64,000 nt of DNA from Chrysomallon squamiferum (GCA_012295275.1 CM022669.1:17092672-17156671), one strand, 5' to 3'; positions 38,200-53,664 are shown, counted from the first letter of the stretch. The notes: a model not told the origin generated them from the sequence alone. Numbers and translations: made by a program.

Positions 38200-41100
38200 T
38201 AATAATAATAATTCTTCAACTGCTGTTAAACATTTATAAAATAAATTATGCATTTAATATCTTTAAATATATTGCATAATACATTATATATTAAACAATA
38301 ATATACTGTGTAGTTAAATATTCAAAATGTGTAAAAAATACACAAGAACTACTATTTGGATGTTCCTATCAGCTGAACTTAGACTGAAATATCAGTTAAT
38401 TATAATTATGTAATTATTTTCTTTCATGGATTTAGGTTAGACTGGGAAAAGATTGGGTTTGTAAAAATTCATTTAAGTAACTTAAAACCATATTTGTACT
38501 GACAGCTCAGAATATTAATTCCCCTAGAAGCCAAGATAGTAGTAAGCCTGTATTCATACCACTACATTAACAATTTAAACACATTATATATAATGAGAAA
38601 GAAAAGCTGGTGTACTATTACTAATAAGCTATCCTTAAACTGTCTTTACGTGTAAATACAGAGGATATTTTCAAAATATGTGCCAAAAACAAAGCTGCTC
38701 ATACCCTTGGAGGTTCTAATCCTTTATCAAATGGTTGACTGAATAAAATTAAAGCTAGCTTGTTCAGACAATCTTGGCCTTTTGGATTGTGATCCCCAGA
38801 GAGATAATTGTGTTTCACAGCTGTTTACTCTGATGAGTGCATTAAACTTTAATGAAAAATAAGGAAATAGTAATTATTATTACAAGTTTATTTAATTATT
38901 AACAACAACAAAAACAGTAAATAAGTAGATGAATTAATGAAAAAGATTTGGATTAAAAATTTATTAATAATGATGATAAAAAAAATAAAAGATCAGACAA
39001 AATTAAAGACTGTAGGTGTAAAACATTGTGATTGCATCCTTTCTTGAACCTGATTTCTTTTTGTTATCTATCTGTCATTGTCATGTGATGTGCAAAAATA
39101 TATTGTTATTGATTTATCAGTCTTAAATATAGTTTTGTGCTGGTTCATTCTGTACAGTTGTTTGCATTATGAAATGGTAAACATTAGCATAGATTATTTT
39201 GGTATTTTTGTATATCTTTTTTTATTATTTTTTTTTACCTTCTGGTCTTATGTTGTTTCTCCTTTCTGAAAAGATAGCTTATCTGGTAAGAATATTCATC
39301 AAATATTGATGAGAAGGGTTGGTGGAATTGTTAATTAGGATGGAATTGATTTATTGTGGCAGTATGCAGTTTATATTTTCAGTTTTATGGTGTTGAGAAG
39401 TTACAAAATTAGTGTTGCTGTTATTAATGTATTTACATATTTTTTATTTTACTGATTTCTTTATTTTTATATTATCAGTACTATTTTCAAGTTTTATGTT
39501 TACTGATAATTTGCTATTGAAACAATTTGTAAGAATTACAATTTCTCTGTTTATAAAGTTAAATAATTTTGTAATACATTTTCTAAAAAAACAAACAAAA
39601 AAACGAAGTTAAAAATTTTATACAAAAGAATCACCCTCCACCACATAAAAAAGTTAATAATAGTAATAATATATAATTTAATAATTATTGTTTACTAGCA
39701 TATGTGGTACTATTAAGTAGGGTGATTCATTTTTAGTTTATAATATTTCTTATTGGAAATGTTTTACAGTTCAGAGAGAGAGTATGTGTGTGTATTGTTA
39801 TGCATTGAATGTTATCACCCACAGCATTGTAATCGTAATAGTTAAAATCACACTTTTAACAGAAAATAAAAGTCAGTAAAATAATTTTTTGGACTTATTA
39901 ATTTTTAGTGATATTTCTATTTTTTTTATTCTTCTTCATTCTTTTTTTTTTTACTAACTTTTTTTTTTGTTAATCTTAATATAAAACGATAAAAGAAATT
40001 AATTATCATGTTTTTATGGGTTTTATTTGGTGTATGTATGTTTTATGTGACATGTAAGAGCTAGTCTGAGTGATATATCTGATATAAATTTCACTTCATT
40101 GACACATAAACATTTATTTATTTATTTATTTCACATTGCTCCAAGACTAGTTTACCAAAGGTCATGGTTGGTTGAAAGGTGTGTATAATGAAATCCCTTC
40201 CTGCTAAAACTAAATAATATTACTTTATTTCCTCTCTCACTTTCTGCATGGTCCTTAACGTAATATATGACACCATATATTGTACATTGAAAATAAAGAT
40301 TTCCTTTCTACCATGTACATTTTTACTTTGACATATCAGGTAGCTAATATTACTACTTGTTCAGACATGTCTAAAAAAACATTGTATTGTATCAACCCAT
40401 AGTTCTTCCAATTTATTTTTAATGTGTTTGTTTTCACCTTCTAGTCAAATGTAGATAATTATGAATATTATGATCAAGTGACACTGAAATTGTATTTTAA
40501 TTAAATAAGGATTATTTGAAATTGGGTTGGTGCCTATGCTATGAGACATATTCAGTTTTTTTAATAATGGTTTGGGATATTAAAGTGTTTTCATTAATCG
40601 TACGTCTTCTGGATATTAGTATCAAATAGTCAAAGAAATAAATGTTTTTATATAAGAACAACACTTTCTGTAATCTGTTGTATGTATGTATGTATGTATG
40701 TATGTATTAATATCAATATGGATTGATTATACCGTTAACAAGAAAGGGCTACACTTATTCAGTTATCAGGATATATTTGAAAAGCACCTTTCCACAGAAA
40801 GGAAAATATTCACCATGCATAATTGTTTTGTATGTTAGACTTTATCACTCACAGACAAATATAAAATAAAATTTAAATTTGCTAATTCAAATTTTATTCT
40901 GTATTCTTTATTATATATTCCTTATTTGTCCTATTATTTTGTTAACTCATACTATAATGCATCTGTTGATTAAAAGAAATAAAAACTGGGACCATGAAGT
41001 TAATGCTATTAAAAAATTATTGTGCCTTTAGTCCATGATTAAAAATAAGAACAAAACAAAAAAAAAGCCCTGTATTTATATTTTTGTAGAGAATGTCTAC

Positions 41101-42581
41101 TGATTACGCAATTAGTCAGTTATAATAGGCTATTAATTTGAATAAGATCATGCGTGTATATCACAGTGGGCAATGACTTGTGAACAGATTAACTGACAAA
41201 ATATGCAAGGAGATTTTCTATTGTTTAGGTAATCATGCCTTAATGACATCACTGTTTCTATTTTTGTTCGTAGATATAGTGGCTCACATTTCTGTAATTA
41301 TGGCTTAGGTATTTCAATGCGTGTATGTCAGAGAACGTTATACTAGTACAGATCGCCACTAATTGGTGTCCACATTTGGTGTCTTAAAAGTATTTAAATT
41401 TTAACCCAGAAATAATACAAGTTAGTTGCATCACTTCAGAATAAGTTATAGTGCATATATGCATTAATTTCTGCATATAAGAGAATACACGTTTGTTTTT
41501 TACGTTTGTTATTTATTTATTTAGTAGTTTGCTTTTTAAATTTAAAATAAATAAATAAATAAATGTTTATTTTTATTATTTATTTATTTATTGTTGAAGA
41601 CTTATTTAAAATAAGATCTGCATAGCATTCAGTTAAGAACAGTAATTTTAAAAGAACCTTTTTATTATTAATTTTCTTTATACTAATTTATACTAATAAA
41701 TTAAAAGAAGAAAAAGAAGACAATTAAATAATATATGTTTGTCTTCATTATTTGTGCTTCATTCATCAAAATTTCAATAAGATTTCATAAAAATTTAAAA
41801 TGTATACATAGTTCAAATTTTTTTTATCAAATGTGACAATACTGTTATTAACACACACATCATGATGACTTGCAGTTAAAAGTGTTTCTGTTCTGAGTCA
41901 CACAAACTTCTCGTGGAAGTATTTTGAAATAATTATTTATTATTGCAATATACTTCCAAGAGAGCTGCAGAAGTTTAATTATTTATTATTACAACACTAC
42001 TGAAAGAGTCAGGTGATTCTTTATAAATGACTGACTTATCTTGAATGGGATTTTGCAGTCAGATCATTTGTCATTCCATTGCTATGCATGGTCAGGTGAT
42101 TCCTAGTAATTGTGCTGTGCCTAAATAAAGCTGGGCTTAAAAAAAATTACTTTTCTGTTGTTACCTGTGACAGGTATGTACATGTTGACTTGTGTGGGGT
42201 ACTGTATTTACTACTTGTATTTTCACACATGCTGTATGCTAGTTATATATGTTTAGGCATTTTCATTATTCACTATATGTCATAAACTCGTTATTACACA
42301 GGCATTTCCCAAGTGCTTTGATCCCCTCATATACATTATCCACACACTGTTAGTGTTACCATGTTACAGGTGATTGTTGTCAGTACTGTGATTTAGTAAC
42401 CATGACAAGTGGTAAGGAAACAGATATGTGTGTCTTATTATGAACGGAAATATTCCACGTGTTGCACATGTTATTACTATTCCACTGCTGTTCTGGTATG
42501 TATCTGAATATATTAATTTTTATAAAAAAAATTTTTTTTTTTTATTAGTTTACTTATATTTCATCACTGAATGTGTGTTTT

Positions 42582-42613
<32 letters not shown>

Positions 42614-44807
42614 TGATATGATATGATATGATATGATATGATATATGATATGATATGATATGATATGATATGATATGATATGATATGATATGATATGATA
42701 TGATATGATATATAATATAATACAATACAATACACATAGAAACACACAAACATAATAAGCATGTGTATGTGTGTGTGTGTGTTAATAATTTGAATAATTC
42801 ATTGATCCAGATATAAGTTGTTGACTTAAAGTCTTAACTGTGCAGTTTTTAGTGTTAATTATAAGTCAGCTCTGTTGAAAGATTTGTTTTAGTTTTTATA
42901 ACTTTTCATTTCACAGGTATGATGTAATATTTTGTATGATATTAGTGGGCACTTGAGAATTTGTAATATATATTATCTTTATTATATTTATAATCTTTTT
43001 TATATTGATATTTGTTTCATATATATATTAATTCATATATAAAATTGATATAGTAATACATTTTCCAGGTATAATTCTGGTGTTATTGAAGTTTCTAATT
43101 TTATTTTAATGTTTTTTACTAACTTAAAAAAAATTTCATAAATTATTTATTAGTATTTTAGTCAGAATATAATTAAAACTTACAGCCAAGCCAGTCTTCA
43201 TGTTTATAATATTATGTAGACATTCTCAATAAATATTGGCCTGTATATAATTAATCTAATTATCGGTAAATATTCAGTAGTTTAAAAGCACTTACACATA
43301 CATCGTTGGTGTATTTGTATGCATCTGTGTGTGAATTTGTGAATTTTGTTTATTTTGTTTATTTGAATATACTCTGTCTTAAAACAGAACAAATCTTAAG
43401 TTAATGGAATATTTCTTTTATGTGTATTTTAAACTCAGTGTTGTTGGTAACATTTTTGATCAATATACTTATTATATAAACTGAAAGTTAGAGTAAAATA
43501 CTTTTTTTTTATCATACACTGACAGGTGTTAATGGATTGACATACAACAATGTTCTGTGATGACAGATAAAATATACAATTAACACACATACTCAGAATA
43601 TACTCAGAATACACTTAGTATTCTCTTATATTTTGGAAGTGCAAATTTCAGACTCTGTGATATATTGTCACAAGTATTACCACAACGCAAGCTTTTAGAA
43701 AGTGAGTTGATTGCAGAGTAACATTTTCTGCTTAAACTGCTGACTTTATATATATATATATATATTTATTTATTTGTTCATTTCTGATTGCATGTATATA
43801 TCTAGTTTCTCAGTTTGAACAGAATATGTTCATTCTTTGCTACCATAATTTTTATTGCCAATCAATTTCCAAGCCATCGCTGCTGATGTTGGTTTTAAAT
43901 ATTTTATATCTAATAACAATTTGTATAATGATAATATGATTTAATGGTTGGAATCACACAAGAAGACGTGACCTAGATGAAATTGTAAACATGTTAAGAA
44001 TGTGCAAGTATTGTCAACATATAGCTTGCTGTAAGGAGAAGTTTATGATTTAAATATTTTGTGGTTTTTGTTAATTGAAATTAATTCTTAAATAGCTATA
44101 TTTTTAATAATAAAATCTGTGTGTTACTTGGTCAGTAATTGTGTAGACTGTTTAAGTAGTAATAAATTTGCTCTACACCATTCAAACAAATACTGTCAAC
44201 TAGATATATACACCTAAACTCTACTTGGTTAGACAGAACAGTATAAAATGTACACATATACCAAGACATGCAAATACACATGTTACATGGATACACAATA
44301 CATAAACATTTACATAGGCATTCTTCTAGTTATTTTTTAATTACATGGTTTTGATTACATTTCCCAAATGTGAAATCCATGCCATGATTGGTGTGACAGG
44401 TGGATCGTGCACTTTGAAAACTAAGAGTAGCATATTTATACATTATAAATAGACTTATGATATCATTCTTGTGCATCATCAGACCTTGGTTCGTCATCAG
44501 ACCTTGGAACATCTGGTCTCTTGGTTTTGTTGATAATAAAAATTGCTAATTAGCTGTCTTATAATACTGGAAAAATTTGTTTTGGTTAGTGGCATTCATA
44601 TTATTGCTTTTAGACAATTTTATCTACAGATATAAATATAATTATAATGGTATCAAATCTAGTTTATATATGTAATGAGGGAGATAGTATAGTTGATAGT
44701 ATTTGTTAATAAGTAGTCAGACATGGATTTTTGCTCTGTTCAAAATTACATATGGTTCTTTTTCTACCTCCATTAAGTGCCATCCTAGTGTTTGAAACAT
44801 TGCCCTG

Positions 44808-44849
<42 letters not shown>

Positions 44850-45000
44850 TTATTTATTTATTTATTTATTGTTGAAGCCTATTAATAGTATTATAATTTT
44901 GTTTGAACTACTATATATTGTAATATTAAAGTGTACCTGTCCTGGATAAAAAAAAAAAAAGACAATGGCTGCTATATAGTATGTGTGTGTGTCTATATAT
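38200..45000. other. Gene-poor AT-rich interval
   Basis: Apart from the microsatellites listed, no exon, RNA gene or recognisable element stands out. Short frames here have no coding-like composition. Part of it may be the 5' UTR intron of the UGCG-like gene. Confidence 0.5.
42583..42727. repeat. (GT)n then (ATATG)n pentanucleotide satellite
   Basis: A short GT tract, then about 105 bases of the 5-mer ATATG with one slippage defect. Repeat-derived frames on the minus strand are not genes. Confidence 0.95.
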
Positions 45001-45016
45001 ATATGTATATATTAAA

Positions 45017-45099
45017 TGCCGATACTAAATGTGACAAAACAACATCATGCATCACACATATATTATGCATGATGTTGGCTGTCACATTTAATACCAGCA
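45017..45099. ncRNA. Pre-miRNA-like hairpin
   Basis: Positions 45023-45052 and 45065-45093 are reverse complements apart from a small internal loop and one mismatch, with a 12-nt terminal loop (45053-45064). The inner arm CATCATGCAT pairs with ATGCATGATG. The outer arm TAAATGTGAC pairs with GTCACATTTA. Weaker pairing extends to about 45017 and 45099, giving an 83-nt hairpin of pre-miRNA size. A small foldback transposon is the main alternative. I do not recognise a known miRNA seed. Either strand could be transcribed. Confidence 0.4.
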
Positions 45100-46356
45100 A
45101 ACGTTGCTGTTGAGGGGAAATAATAAATTTCAAGTATATAAAATCTGTTTAGCTATTTAGTCATTATATTCACTTTTTATGACTTTAATAGTGTATGTGT
45201 GTGTAAATTCCATCTTTTTTTTTTTTTTTTTTTTTTATAAACATCTTTGTCCCAAATTTTAATTTCCTATTATTTATTTATTCATTTTTTACTCTCTTTT
45301 TTTTGTGTCTTATCAAGGGTATCAGTTAACATCACTAGAATTCTCTTTTATTATGAAAATATGTAAAAAAAATTAATTAATTTGTATTCATAATAATTTG
45401 TAAATTGGTCGTTGAAATATACTGATGTCTCAATTATAAATACTGAATACTTTTTAATCCATAGGGTCAGATATATTTCATCAATTTAATTTGTCTGTTC
45501 TTAATTATGATTGAATATGTAATTTTGACAGTTTTGTAACAACAACAATAATTAAATAAATAAAACTTTTTTTATTTTTTTTATTATTTTTTTTTATATA
45601 TGTAGTGTTTAACTTTCTGTGGAGAATGGTTATATTGTAATTTACAAGATTATTATTATTGTTTAGCAATTATTCATATTTTGTTTTTGTTTTAACTTAA
45701 TATTGTCCTGAGTAAATTTTTGTTGAAGTTGCAGTTATTACTGTTATAACTATAACTATCATTTTTATTTTAATATTATAAACTGACTAACCAGTTTTAT
45801 TTGCACATATTCTGACACCTACGTGCAGGTCATTCTGTTTTATTGTCACACATATATATATATCTCGTGGTGATACCTCAATGTGTTCCTGGTGCACATG
45901 AATTGATTATTGTATCTTAATATGCAACAGCTGAGAAAAACACACAATGTGATCTTAAATACAGTTTTAAATATTAATGCAAGCTGTTTTAAGTTCTTAC
46001 TGTTACAAGCTTGTTATTCTGAAAGCCTAAATAACACACAAAAAGCAAATACTCATGAAGGATAAAATTATCTTTTTTTGTTAATTCTTGTTAGATGTTA
46101 GCATTTTAAACAATCTTGATACATTTACTAATTAGTATTTCATGTTTACAATAATTATCTTCAGACCATCCTATATGTTAAAAGATATACTGATTAGTTT
46201 GTAACTCTACTATTATAACTGCATTTTCAATATTTAATTTTGTAAAAATGATTTATTCTGTATACCTTTATAAAGATATGGCTGCTGTTGTTGGATTACA
46301 AAGTTAAATATATGTTGTATTCTAGGTTGAATTATTTAACTTCGAACACTGATATA

Positions 46357-46390
<34 letters not shown>

Positions 46391-46692
46391 ATCTGCTTAA
46401 ACAGGTATTTTCTTGACAATACTAATATAAATGCTTTTAAAAATGTTCCTTTTTTATTTTGTATTTACACTGGGTTATTTATCTTCAAACAAGATCATGA
46501 TAGAGAATACAAGCAATATCTTATAATCACATAGCCAATCTTTCTTTATCAGTTTACAGGTTTAAAAAAAAAAAAAAAAAAATTTAAATAAATATTTATA
46601 ACAACCATTATATTCAGGCTCTGAAATTTACCTTTTTATTGGTTTTAGTTGTTCTGTATTCCGTTTCAGTCGGATACATAATATGAAAGTGT

Positions 46693-46731
<39 letters not shown>

Positions 46732-47683
46732 GTACAGTTGTGTTCAATAATGCAGTAAGTTTATACAAATTGTAGCAATTCTGTGATGACTATGATTTGG
46801 TCATAATTGCTTTTGTTTGGTCGATGTATCAGTATTCATTAAAGCTTTTTTCCTGTGATCTGGCTGTAGAATTCTGTGTGTCCCAATTCATGGATTGATT
46901 ATTTTAGAAATCTCAGCAGTTTTACTCTCTTCATTATTTTTTAATAACAGTGATTGTTAAGTGTAAAAAATAATTTGTTTTTATAAGGAAGTTTTTGAAA
47001 GGAAACCTATCTTTTTGTAAAGGAATAACTGGAACTTGTACAGTCAAATCTGTATTCACCGCTCACCCAAATCATTGCTAACTTATTAAATTGGTAATTT
47101 TATGCCAATAGAAGATTTGTCACAATAAAACAAAGGTAATTTAAATATCTGGCTGTCATAAAATATCAAATTAGAAGTATTTCCTGTGTTCAGGAATTAG
47201 GAAAACCTAAATTATGATTTTATTACCAAGCATTCATTGGAATGGGATATATCCTGTGTTTGCATAAATCATACCAATTTAGTGAATATATATATCATCT
47301 GTGTGTTCATATTCATATATATAAAAAAATTATCTAATGAACCTTTCCGTTTGGACTCTGGTCTGATAATGTTAACTGTTTTGTTTTCATTATATGAAAA
47401 ACCTCAGAAAAAAACCAGAATAATATTTTTTTTTCATTAGTAAATAGTTGTTGTTAAATAATTGTGAAAAACCTCTAATGAACAATGAATTGCAGTAGTT
47501 TTCATAAATATTCAATAAACTAATTCCCGCTATGAACAGAATATATAAATATTCAGTAAGTTGTAAACTGCTTTTACCACTGAGAAAGCAATTGGCTACA
47601 TACTGATAATAAATAAATATGACAATGAACCAGTATGTACATGTATACATATATTATACACAACTGTATAAGTATATACATTT

Positions 47684-47719
<36 letters not shown>

Positions 47720-50700
47720 AGAGACACACACACATACACATACGTACACATACATACACTCCCACTACTATTGTATATCCATCAGCATATTACAAATAAA
47801 TTTAAATAATGAGACTATGCAACTGAATACAAATAAGTTTTATCTGAATTGTTTTTCTCTGTAATTACACATTTTATCTTTTTATTATTACTATTAATTT
47901 ATAAGTACATCTGGTTAATATTCAACAGATAATAAACTGAAAACAAATATTGATTTTAAAAACTAAAATAACCATACACAATAGGTTTTAAAGACGCAAA
48001 ACCACGATTTTATTACTCATTTACATGTTACAACACTTAAATTACCTAGCAAACCTAAAATTGTTTTTTTTAAAACCTCTTTAGAAATTCATCTATTCAG
48101 ACTGTAATTTGACACATAATGATCCAAAATAATTAATGAAAATGCACACAGTTTCATATTTGGTTATAATAACAAAATAGAAAGAAAGGTAGACTACAAA
48201 ATGCTAATTGTCATCACTTAGGTTACACACAATAACTTGCCAAGTATTTATTTATTTTCTAACCTGGTTGGAAGTATAAAAAAATGAAGTAATTATTGTG
48301 TATGTTTGCATAGCCTTTTATGTGTATGTTTATGTCTTCCACGAGATATTTCAGTTTTTCCATACACTCACTCTGTGTCACTTCCTCATTCATCTGTTTT
48401 TGTTCATTTGTTTGTACAACTCATATCAATGTAAGATCAATAAAAATATTTCCTAGTGTCATAAAGCCAGAACATGATCTATAATTTATTTTGAATAACA
48501 CGTTAGACCATAAACAGGTATTAAACTAATATTGAAAAACATTTCAGCCATTCAATTGTGTCTATTGTAAATCTTTATATTACTCACACAGAGAGCAGAT
48601 GTTAGCTTATTAGATATGGCTGAGGTCTGGGATGTAGGAGCTTGCAAGATCAATCCTCAGAACCTACAGTGGACTCTTTCCTATTTCGACAGAGTCTGTA
48701 CTTACTTATCTGTATGTGCACTTAAATGCATGCACTGAGATGTATCCTGAAATTATTCTGATCTTTCAGTCTCTTGATGAAACTGATCAGGTGTAAGGAA
48801 TGCATTGTTATATAGTTTGCATGCAAAATGTTGTATATTGATTGGTCCCAGTATGTTGTTATATACTTCAAAATGACAATGAAATATGAAACTTTACACC
48901 AACCTACTTGTCTTTCAAAGCTGACAAGGCTGTAGGCTGAATAGCAAATTTTGTCCTACTATGACAGTAATTTTAAAGTATGAAGTAGATTGACTACTAA
49001 ATTTTGTCCATTATTTTGACTATTATTTTTGAACTGCAAGCAGTATGTTTGTGTCTTATATTTCTGGACAATGCTAATACTGGATTATCTAGTACATTCA
49101 ATTTGGATAACAAAAACAATTTAACCTCTTTCTTAGACATAACTTTAGAAAAGGAGTAAAAAAAAAAATAAAAACTTAAGGTATTCCTTTGGCTTATGGT
49201 GATCCCTGACCTTTCTAATATTTGTTGTAGAACGTGATCTGGTGACAGAAAGCACAAGCAAATATAAAATTAAGAAGGAAAAGTGAAGATGAACAGTTGA
49301 AAAAGAACATCTGTTTTTGTCTGTGGCATGGTCTTGCAGGTCTTTGGTGGAATTAACGGTGAGACTTTGTATATTCACACTGTTTACAAAACTTAAAGAA
49401 TCTGAACGATAAGAGTCGAAATAAAAAGTACAGATGCATACAGATACTCATACAAACACACAAAAATCACTGCACAAATGTAGACCCTGACAAAGACTGG
49501 TATATATATACATATATAAATTTAAAAAATAATTCAAAAAGTGCCTTATTTCTTTTTTAATTGATTTATATACTTTATTTCTTTCTTTTATTATTATTAT
49601 TATTCTTTCATTTTATTTTTTTATAACCAAATAAAGACACATTTGTTTCTTTGTTCATAATTAATTTCTAACTGATATGAGATAGAAGGCAGTACTTTTT
49701 TTAGGTAGTATGTAATAAGAGAAAATACTGTGCAAAAAAAAAAAATGTGTCTAAGACAGAGAGCAAGAAAATGAGCAAGATTAAAATACTTCTATATTAA
49801 ATGAATACAGAAACCTCTCCTTTACACATGTACAAGTATTTACAGGAGAAATGTAGTTCTTTCTGTGATAATTAGTGCTTTCAGTCTTTTAGGCAATTTA
49901 CAGGTGTTGCTTCCAACTTCAGATTTTCATGAAAGAAATCAATTATTATAATAATTGAAATTATTTATTTATTTGTTTGTTTGTTTGTTTGTTTGTTTAT
50001 AACTTTTTAAGTGCAGGAAGATTTAAAAAAATATTTTTCTGGTACATATTTTAGTTTCATTGGAAAAAGCTTCCTTGTTGCTAATTGAAAAAGAATAGTC
50101 TTTTGTGCAATAGCAGTGAGTTTCCTCTTGTTACCTGTACTTCTTGTGTTTTGCTTTCTTGTGTATTTTTAATGATGTAGTTTAACAATCATGCTGAAAA
50201 AAAAGAAAAAAGAAAAAAGAAAAGAAGGATCATTGAAGAATAAAATTATGTCTGTGCCACTTGTATAATATTTAACTGTCAAAAGAAAAATGTTTGAATA
50301 TTGAAATTATTTTTCACTGTTTAATAATACCCTCATGCAGAACAAGTATTCATAAATACATATATTCAGTGAACATTAAATATTAAAGGTGATCAGAATA
50401 AGTAAAGAATGGGGAAGTGTTTTTAAAAAGCCATTTTATAAAATCTTGTTCAGTTATTCCTAAAAAAACAATTGCTGGAACACACACAATAAGAGGCCAT
50501 TTTGAAAAAAAGAAAGAAAAAAAAGGTTGTAATCTGTTTTGAGTTGTAGAATTTATCTATATAAGATTGTAAAGTATTTGTTGTGTTTTGAAACTTTGCC
50601 AAGAATGTTCATAACCAGGGTGGCTTTTGTGGACACCGTATATTAAAAGTTGGGCATGTTTTTATTATTCTTTTATTTTATTTTGTTCTGACTCTATTTT

Positions 50701-53328
50701 CATTTGCTACAGTGCATGATTTTTTGTGTTTTTTTGGAAAGGTGCAATTCAAAGATCTATTGCTAGTAATTAATATAGTGGTATCTCTATTACCATTCAT
50801 GTACAAAAACTGCGTTAAAAACCTGATAAGCAATAGCAGTAATTAAAAAAATATCATAACGTATTCATTCCATGTGTTCTGTTATACATAACTAACAAAG
50901 CTTGTGTAATCCAAACTTTTGAGAAACAATTTTTCTGAAACCTGTTTCAAAATACATTAGTGTCACAGTATTTTAGCAAACAACTGATTGACCTGAGTTA
51001 TAGAGCTTTCTCTAACAACATTTAAAAAGGTAAAGAATTTGAAGCATGTGCTGAAGTAGGTGCATGAATACTTGGTTTAGATACATAATGTAGTAAGATG
51101 GATAAGAAAAATATTTACAGATATTTGTAATCATTGCTGGATGGGACATGTTTTTAATTCTCACTCTCTTAAAACTTCTATTTTCTGTGTCCTTCCTCTC
51201 TCTTTTGTCTTTCCTATACTTTGTTTTTTTCTTTTTGTCTTTCTTTTTGTCTCCTCTGTGACCCTCACAGATTCCACAATTTTTCTGGAAGCCTCTGTTG
51301 GGTTTTTTTTTTCATTTTTTGTTTTATATTTTTGTTGTTTTCAGCAGTATGTTGTTGTTTTTATTTTTTTTCAGACATTTGCAAATGACAGAAGTCTTAA
51401 GACAAAAAAAGATTCAAGTCATCTTTATGCTGATGCGTATGTTGGGAATTCTGCATGCATGTTCATCAGCTTTGGACGTTCTAATTTTTCGCTTTTGAAT
51501 GCATTTTATTTTTTGAGTTCTGCTGCTATGTCTTGAATTACTGTTAACAAAAAAAAGTAAATAAATAAAGAAAAATAAAGATAACAGCTACATCCTATGG
51601 CTCGTTCTTGTGGCACTGGTGACCATTTCATTGTCACTGATCACGGATACTGTCATGTCTGTTGGAGATCAACAACTACTAAGGTGTCTTCTGCTTCATT
51701 CTCAGGTGTGAATCAGTCACATCTACATGTATGTTAAAATTAACAATTGTTTTTTTCTATGCACACTCAGACATAAACATTCCATAAAGTATTATCAAGT
51801 CCATTTCACAAAAAATATATTGCCATTTCTGCATTTGTACAGCTTGTCTCAAAGAATTTCGTTTTTTTTTTTTTTTTTTTTTTAGCACTAATTTTAAAAT
51901 TTTAATAAATAAATATTAATTAGAAATTTATAATTCATTATTAAATAATAATCTGATTTGCTAACACTGCTAACAATGTTATAAAGTTCTTTTGTTCTGA
52001 TTGGAGTTGGCCAGTTAGTTCTGACACATAACTTGTCAGTAACAAGTATGTTCTAAATGAGTTAAGTCGTAATGACATTTATTTTTTAACTTTATTACCT
52101 TCTTTTCTCCTTTTTCTTTTTTCCTTTGATGCTAGAGTTTTTTTTTTTTTTTTTTTTTGAGTTGTTGTTTCCTTTTCATTGAAAACTTCTAAAACCTAAA
52201 GAATGAAACCACTTTGATATTCTGTTGGTTTTTTTGCTTGTGTGCAATCTGTTAATGCTTTGTGTGAAACCACCTGTTTCTTTAACCAAAGAAAGAAGAC
52301 AAGTATGATATTTAAATTACTCTTTTTTTGCACAGAAACCAATACCATAAAAGTCTTTTTAGAACCATGGAGGTTGTTACCTAAAAGTGAAGACCGAAAT
52401 AACAAATTATTATATTATCTGTATAGCATTAAGAAATAACATTGGTCTTTGTTTCATAGTGAAGGAAGCTATGACATTTATCTGGTTATTTCAATAACTT
52501 TTAATTTTTTCAATTTTTTTTTTTTTTTTAATTTCATGATTATTTTATTATTAGTGGAGCAAAAAAAAAAAAGAAAAAGCCAATTGTATAATAGAATTTA
52601 ATTTATTTATTTTTTATTACTGTACTAAATTGTAGGAAGACAACAGTTTTAATATCAGAATGAAGGTTTTATTCTTCCATAAATACTGTTAAAATACTGA
52701 TATGAATGATTAATAATATTATTTATATATATATATATATTTTATTATTGAAATGTAAAAAACTTTATAATCAGCCATTTGATCAGGTAATTGAGACAAG
52801 GTGAAATTAACATTTAAATAGTTATTTTAATCAAGGTGAAAACATTCTAGTATGAAGGCTATATTTTTCTGACTGAATTCTGTTAAGAGACTTGATGAAG
52901 AAAAGAAAAAGAAACTGCTCTTTGTTTTGTAGCATTTACCTTGGTGTGTGCATGTGTGCATGCATGCATACATGTGCCTATGCATTTCTTTGAATATATA
53001 TATATATATATATATATATCCTCTTTGTGAATTCTGTGATAGCTTTACACAAATTTGAAATTTAATTTTAAACCAAAGTGTTCATTAACACACGTCATTC
53101 TGTAAGTTTGTTTTGAGATAGCTTATCAAATAGCTGCCATCAGTAACTATATATACGACACGTATGTTTGTTTTGCTTTGTTTTGCTTAGCTTTGTTGAC
53201 TTGTTGTTTCCATGTAGTTTGGAGAGGCTGTTAATGCTTGTTTATGTATTGCTTGGGTTTTCTGGCACTCAGCAAGCAAACAGTTTCATAAGCATGTGCA
53301 CTTACACACACTGTGTGAATGTTTCAGT

Positions 53329-53372
<44 letters not shown>

Positions 53373-53600
53373 TATGTATATTAAAAGAATTAAAATAAAA
53401 TGGAGACCTCTAAACTGAAATTTAAATGAATAATTAATAAAACTGGAATATAATTAAAATATTCCTTTGCTGACAAATAAAAGAAGCCTAAAAAAAAATT
53501 CATAAACTTTTTGGCTGCTAGTTTTATTGTTTTTAACATAAAACCTTAGCTAATAATAATAATAACAATAACAAACACACACCCACACACCCACACACAC
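45100..53600. other. Gene-poor AT-rich interval upstream of the UGCG-like gene
   Basis: It holds poly(T) tracts (45209-45236, 51860-51883, 52138-52159), (CA)n at 46698-46728 and 47682-47718, a SINE fragment at 48.6 kb and a 36-base poly(A) at 53333-53368. A somewhat more complex stretch at 51590-51720 has a frame of about 44 codons starting at 51598, without recognisable homology. No protein exon is supported. Confidence 0.5.
48600..48690 (+). mobile_element. SINE fragment with tRNA-like head
   Basis: TTAGCTTATTAGATATGG resembles a tRNA A box. AAGATCAATCCTC about 35 bases later matches the B-box variant of the other SINE fragments. No clear tail is visible. Confidence 0.4.
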
Positions 53601-53664
53601 ACACAGACACACAGAGGAAAATTTTATATTATATAGGGTTTTTATTTTGTTTTGTTTTCAGAAA

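Noticed and set aside
41910-41980. Inverted pair CTCGTGGAAGTAT / ATACTTCCAAGAG
   Set aside because: Only about 13 bases pair, across a loop of about 33 AT-rich bases; too weak to call an RNA or element.
51141-51536. 131-codon frame
   Set aside because: It has Phe/Leu-rich content from T-rich DNA, no recognisable domain and no conserved motif.
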